Assembly (NCBI GenBank): GCA_041494805.1
Contig: JBGQBN010000039.1
Coordinates: forward strand, 1 to 37,444
Direction of reading: 5' to 3'
Source of the DNA: JBGQBN01 sp041494805
GTDB lineage: Bacteria; Acidobacteriota; Terriglobia; Terriglobales; Acidobacteriaceae
DNA length: 37,444 nucleotides
Shown: one piece after another, positions 34,117 through 37,444 of the stretch
Numbering within the stretch: position 1 is the first letter of the stretch
Layout of the letters: each line of letters starts with the position of its first letter
The notes under the pieces: generated by a model
What the model was told of the DNA's origin: nothing
The model's database searches: none
The model's input: the letters and a program-made list of their open reading frames with translations, nothing else
Position numbers and translations under genes: made by a program

Positions 34117-36888
34117 ATGAAAAGGTGGATTGAGCGCGCGCTGAACATCCATCCCGGGGATCTGGGGCGCGGCACTCTTCTGTGCGCCTGTCTTTTCCTG
34201 GTCATCAGCAGCTACGTAATTGGTAAAGTGGCTGGCGCTGCCCTATTCCTCGCGCGGTTCCCGGCAAGGCAGCTTGCCTATGCGGACATTTCCAGCTCGG
34301 TGCTGGTGGCCCTTGTCGTAGCGGGCTACGTACTTATTGCGCGGCGGGCTCCTTTGCTCAATCTGCTGGTCTGCAGCATGTTATTCTTCGCCAGCAATTG
34401 CGCGCTGTTCTGGGGGCTTGCCCACTACTATTCCGGTCTGACCTGGCTCGCTCCGGCGTTCTACATCTGGGTCAAGATCTTTGGAGTGCTGGCACCGACG
34501 CAGATCTGGACTCTGGCGAATTATGTCTTGACGACGCGCGAGGCGAAGCGCGTGTTTGGGATGGTGGGTGGGGGCGCCATTGCGGGTTGGATCTTTGCCG
34601 GCCTCTTCTCCAAAACCATAACCAAAACGTTCGGCACGGAAAGCTTGCTGCTGGGCATGGCGCTGTTTCTTTTGATTTGTGCCGGGCTGGTGATCCTGAT
34701 CTGGCGCAGCGGGCAAGTCGCCGTCGGCGGAGCGCATGAAATCGCGCAGGGAGCTGGCGAAACTGGCCCACGGAACTTGAACCAGAGCATGCGGTTGGTG
34801 TTCTCCTCGTCATACTTACGGGCCATCGCCGCCGTGATCTGTATTTCTTCTCTTGTGACCACCTTGACGGGCTGGCAGTTCCTGGCCATTGCGCAGCGGG
34901 TCCTGATAAACAAAGACGCACTAGCGATCTTTTTTGGAAACTTCAACTTTTATGCTGGGGTGATTTCGCTGTTGTTCCAGTTGCTGTTGACCACAAGGTT
35001 CCTGCGCCGTTTTGGCATCGGGACGTCGCTGTTCGTGCTGCCCGTTACCGTGTTCCTGGGTTCGGCCGGCCTGCTGGTTCTTGGCACGCTGGGCGCAGCA
35101 CTCGCGCTGAAAGGCTGCGACCAAGTGCTGCGGTATTCCATTGACAAGTCCACGACCGAGTTGCTCTATCTGCCGCTGTCTGCCCGGGTCAAGTTACAGG
35201 TCAAATGGTTTATCGATACTGTGATCTGGCGCCTGGGCGACGGCCTTGCCGGGTTGACCGTTCTCATTTTTGCCACCTCCCTGCATCTGCCGGCACGTCA
35301 AATCAGCTGGATTGCGCTGCTGCTGGTCGGCGGCTGGGCGGTGGCAGTTTCTGTTGTGCGGCGGCAATATGTTGCTACGCTGAAGGAAAGTATCGGCCAA
35401 CATCGGGTCGACGTGGAGCAAACCTCCACAGCGGTGCTGGACCGTTCGACCGCGGACCTGTTAGCGACCAAACTTTCGGCATCCGATCCCAACGACATCC
35501 TCTACGCGCTGAGCCTGTTTGAGGTGGAGCGGCAGAGAGCTGTGCATCCCGTAGTTCGGAGCCTGTTAAGCCACCCCTCAGCCGAGGTCCGGCGGAAGGC
35601 AATCGCTATTCTGTCGACATCCAGCGACAAGACCGTGCGGCCAGACATGGAGCGGCTGCTACGGGATCCCGACCTCAACGTGCGCACGGAAGCTCTGCTT
35701 TACCTGACCTACCATACACATGTGGACCCGCTGGAGCTAATCGAGGAAGTGGGCGACTTCCCCGACTTCTCCGTGCGTTCGGCCGTCGTGGCATTTCTGG
35801 CACGACCCGGCCAAGCCCAGAACCTGGAGGCCGCGCAGCAGATTCTGGCTGCCATGGTCAGCGAGCAAGGTGCAGAAGGGCAGCGGACCAGGGTGGAAGC
35901 GGCTCGGCTACTGGGCCTGCTCCCGGACTCTTTCGACCCGCTGCTCTCGACGCTGCTCGCCGATGCCGACACCGCCGTCGCGCGGGAAGCGATCCGGTCC
36001 GTGGGAAAACTGCGCAAGCGGCGGCTGGTTCCGGATTTGCTGGATCGCCTGGCGCATCGCGAGCTGGGCGGCGAAGCTGCTAAAGCCCTCGGGGAGGTTG
36101 GGGACACGATCGTCGGAGCGTTGCGCGACCATCTTGGCGACCCCTTGGTAGCAATTGAGGCACGAAGAGAAATCCCCGCCATACTGGTGAAGGTTGGGAC
36201 ACCAGCAGCGGCGCACGTGCTGATGGAGAACCTCCTGGAAAGCGACACCACCCTGCGCTTCCGTACGATTAGCGCTCTCAACAAGCTCCGCCGCCTCCAC
36301 CCTGAGATCGAGACAGACATCCAGACGTTGGAGACGGTCTTAGCTGCCGAGATTCTGGGGCACTACCGGTCGTACCAGATTCTGGACAAGCTCGGCGCCA
36401 CCGGGGACGGTCAAGATCCGGTAGCCCGCGCATTGACGGAGTCCATCCAGCAAGAATTGGAGCGCATCTTTCGTCTGCTCGGTCTGTTATATCCCCACCT
36501 TGATCTGCACGCTGCCTATTTGGGCTTGCAATCCAAGAGTGTATCTGTGCACGACAACGCGCTGGAATTCCTCGATAACGTCTTAAAGTCCCAGCTACGT
36601 GACATGCTGGTGCCGCTGCTGGATGGTAAGATCACCGTGGGTGAGCGTGCTCGCATAGCGAACCGGCTGGTGCGCACCAAGATTGAGAGCCGCGAACATG
36701 CAGTGGCGGCACTCGTGACCAGCGACGATCCCTGGCTAAGGTCTTGCGGCGCCTATGCAATCGGAACCTTCGGATTGAAATCTTTAGAAGGTGAATTGAA
36801 TCGATGTCTCAATGATTCAGACCCGCTGCTGCGAGAGACGGCGCGGGCAGCAAAACAGCGTCTAGAGCAATTTGTGGCCAAAGCATGA
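34117..36888 (+). CDS. ATP/ADP-translocase-like (Npt/Tlc family) transporter fused to HEAT repeats
   Basis: The 923-residue protein has an N-terminal membrane half (about 15-420, roughly 12 helices) with the style of nucleotide transporters of the Npt1/Tlc family: IHPGDLGRGTLLCACLFLVI, WVKIFGVLAPTQIWTLANYV and DQVLRYSIDKSTTELLYLPL (each in part). The C-terminal half (about 445-920) is soluble and made of HEAT-like repeats (SAEVRRKAIAILS, DLNVRTEALLYL and so on). Family members exchange nucleotides across membranes in intracellular bacteria and plastids, but free-living bacteria carry relatives of unknown cargo, so the substrate here is open. It follows the phosphatase gene in the same transcript. 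Confidence 0.8.
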   Translation: MKRWIERALNIHPGDLGRGTLLCACLFLVISSYVIGKVAGAALFLARFPARQLAYADISSSVLVALVVAGYVLIARRAPLLNLLVCSMLFFASNCALFWGLAHYYSGLTWLAPAFYIWVKIFGVLAPTQIWTLANYVLTTREAKRVFGMVGGGAIAGWIFAGLFSKTITKTFGTESLLLGMALFLLICAGLVILIWRSGQVAVGGAHEIAQGAGETGPRNLNQSMRLVFSSSYLRAIAAVICISSLVTTLTGWQFLAIAQRVLINKDALAIFFGNFNFYAGVISLLFQLLLTTRFLRRFGIGTSLFVLPVTVFLGSAGLLVLGTLGAALALKGCDQVLRYSIDKSTTELLYLPLSARVKLQVKWFIDTVIWRLGDGLAGLTVLIFATSLHLPARQISWIALLLVGGWAVAVSVVRRQYVATLKESIGQHRVDVEQTSTAVLDRSTADLLATKLSASDPNDILYALSLFEVERQRAVHPVVRSLLSHPSAEVRRKAIAILSTSSDKTVRPDMERLLRDPDLNVRTEALLYLTYHTHVDPLELIEEVGDFPDFSVRSAVVAFLARPGQAQNLEAAQQILAAMVSEQGAEGQRTRVEAARLLGLLPDSFDPLLSTLLADADTAVAREAIRSVGKLRKRRLVPDLLDRLAHRELGGEAAKALGEVGDTIVGALRDHLGDPLVAIEARREIPAILVKVGTPAAAHVLMENLLESDTTLRFRTISALNKLRRLHPEIETDIQTLETVLAAEILGHYRSYQILDKLGATGDGQDPVARALTESIQQELERIFRLLGLLYPHLDLHAAYLGLQSKSVSVHDNALEFLDNVLKSQLRDMLVPLLDGKITVGERARIANRLVRTKIESREHAVAALVTSDDPWLRSCGAYAIGTFGLKSLEGELNRCLNDSDPLLRETARAAKQRLEQFVAKA

Positions 36889-36944
36889 ACTCAACAAGCA
36901 GGCCTTTAGTACATTTCTCAACACAATTCAGGGGGGCTATTCCC

Positions 36945-37444
36945 ATGCAAATATTTCATCTGCAGTGGCGGAGGCTGATTCTTGCAGCGGTGGTTTGTCT
37001 GATTTTCCCATGCTTGGTCATGGCCGCAGACGAGTCCACCCTCAACAAAGAGCAGATTAAGAATTTCCTTCTCACCGCCAAGGTGGTGGGCAGCAAGCAA
37101 TCTACCAAGGGCATCACCCAACCTTGGCGGCTTACGCTGAGTGACGGCACATTGACACATGATGCTTCTTTCCAATCGATTGACGAACACAAGCCCACGG
37201 CAACATTGGCCAGTGGGCGAACCGAAATGAACTTCATAGATTCCTACAAGTACAACCTCGCTGCTTATGCGCTGGCTACGCTGCTTAGCCTGGACGACAT
37301 GCTGCCGGTATATGTGGCGCGCTCATGGCGTGGCGATCCCGGCTCACTGAGTTGGTGGCTACCGGCGAAGATGGATGAGGACGAGCGCGTCAAGCAGAAG
37401 ATACAGCCCCCCGATCCAGACGCTTGGGACAATCAGATGTACAA
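36945..37444 (+). CDS. exported protein of unknown function, truncated by the window end
   Basis: The frame starts at ATG 36945 with AGGGGGG about 8 nt upstream and is still open at the last base (166 codons). It has a signal peptide (basic QWRR, hydrophobic core LILAAVVCLIFPCLVMA, then ADES). The visible mature part contains SYKYNLAAYALATLLSLDD followed by MLPVYVARSWRG and GSLSWWLP; the order resembles a kinase-like lobe seen in exported proteins of Acidobacteria, but I cannot name the family. It follows the transporter gene by 56 bp and is probably in the same operon. The 3' end is outside the window. Confidence 0.7.
   Translation, partial: MQIFHLQWRRLILAAVVCLIFPCLVMAADESTLNKEQIKNFLLTAKVVGSKQSTKGITQPWRLTLSDGTLTHDASFQSIDEHKPTATLASGRTEMNFIDSYKYNLAAYALATLLSLDDMLPVYVARSWRGDPGSLSWWLPAKMDEDERVKQKIQPPDPDAWDNQMY

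Overview
This window looks like a chromosomal segment of an Acidobacteriota bacterium of the Terriglobia/Koribacter type. The inference rests on gene content and style: a membrane-anchored Ser/Thr kinase fused to a CsgG/TolB-like domain and TPRs, a secreted FG-GAP propeller protein with choice-of-anchor-D (ASH) domains, a DUF11 secreted protein, a PEP-CTERM-like protein, and moderately high GC. No marker gene proves the taxonomy. I see no tRNA, rRNA, CRISPR array, insertion sequence or integrase.

Region 1 (1-6.1 kb): the 3' part of an apolipoprotein N-acyltransferase gene; a saccharopine-dehydrogenase-family gene whose expected ATG reads ATA; a small secreted c-type cytochrome; a two-TM diguanylate cyclase with an intact I-site; a PEP-CTERM-like exported protein with a perfect dyad upstream; a small lipoprotein; and a small two-TM protein. 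Region 2 (6.3-13.8 kb): lipid II flippase MurJ, a 14-repeat FG-GAP protein, a 1.25-kb gap containing a 14-codon ORF followed by an intrinsic terminator, and a DUF11 surface protein with a good sigma70 promoter and a terminator. Region 3 (13.9-24.2 kb): the Ser/Thr kinase-TPR protein; a tandem universal stress protein and an OsmC protein, each preceded by a CRP/FNR-type GTGA-N6-TCAC dyad at exactly the same distance from a -10 box; a Big2-type lipoprotein; and a fused acyl-CoA synthetase (ADP-forming)/GNAT protein.

Region 4 (24.4-32.4 kb) is the most interesting part. A divergent ArsR-type repressor with a putative operator touching its own start codon precedes a six-gene run resembling hydrogenase-4 subunits HyfB, HyfC, HyfE, HyfF, HyfG (NuoC-NuoD fusion) and HyfI (NuoB). 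The large subunit has lost all four NiFe-binding cysteines of the CxxC motifs, while the small subunit keeps its full iron-sulfur ligand set and carries a fused single-cluster ferredoxin module. This is therefore not a hydrogenase. It fits the energy-converting hydrogenase-related (Ehr) complexes that sit between group 4 hydrogenases and complex I and whose redox reaction is unknown.

Region 5 (32.6 kb to the end): a promoter followed by a probable operon of a secreted PPP-type phosphatase, an ATP/ADP-translocase-like transporter fused to a HEAT-repeat domain, and a truncated exported protein running off the window. Throughout, domain assignments come from reading motifs by eye; no database search was run.
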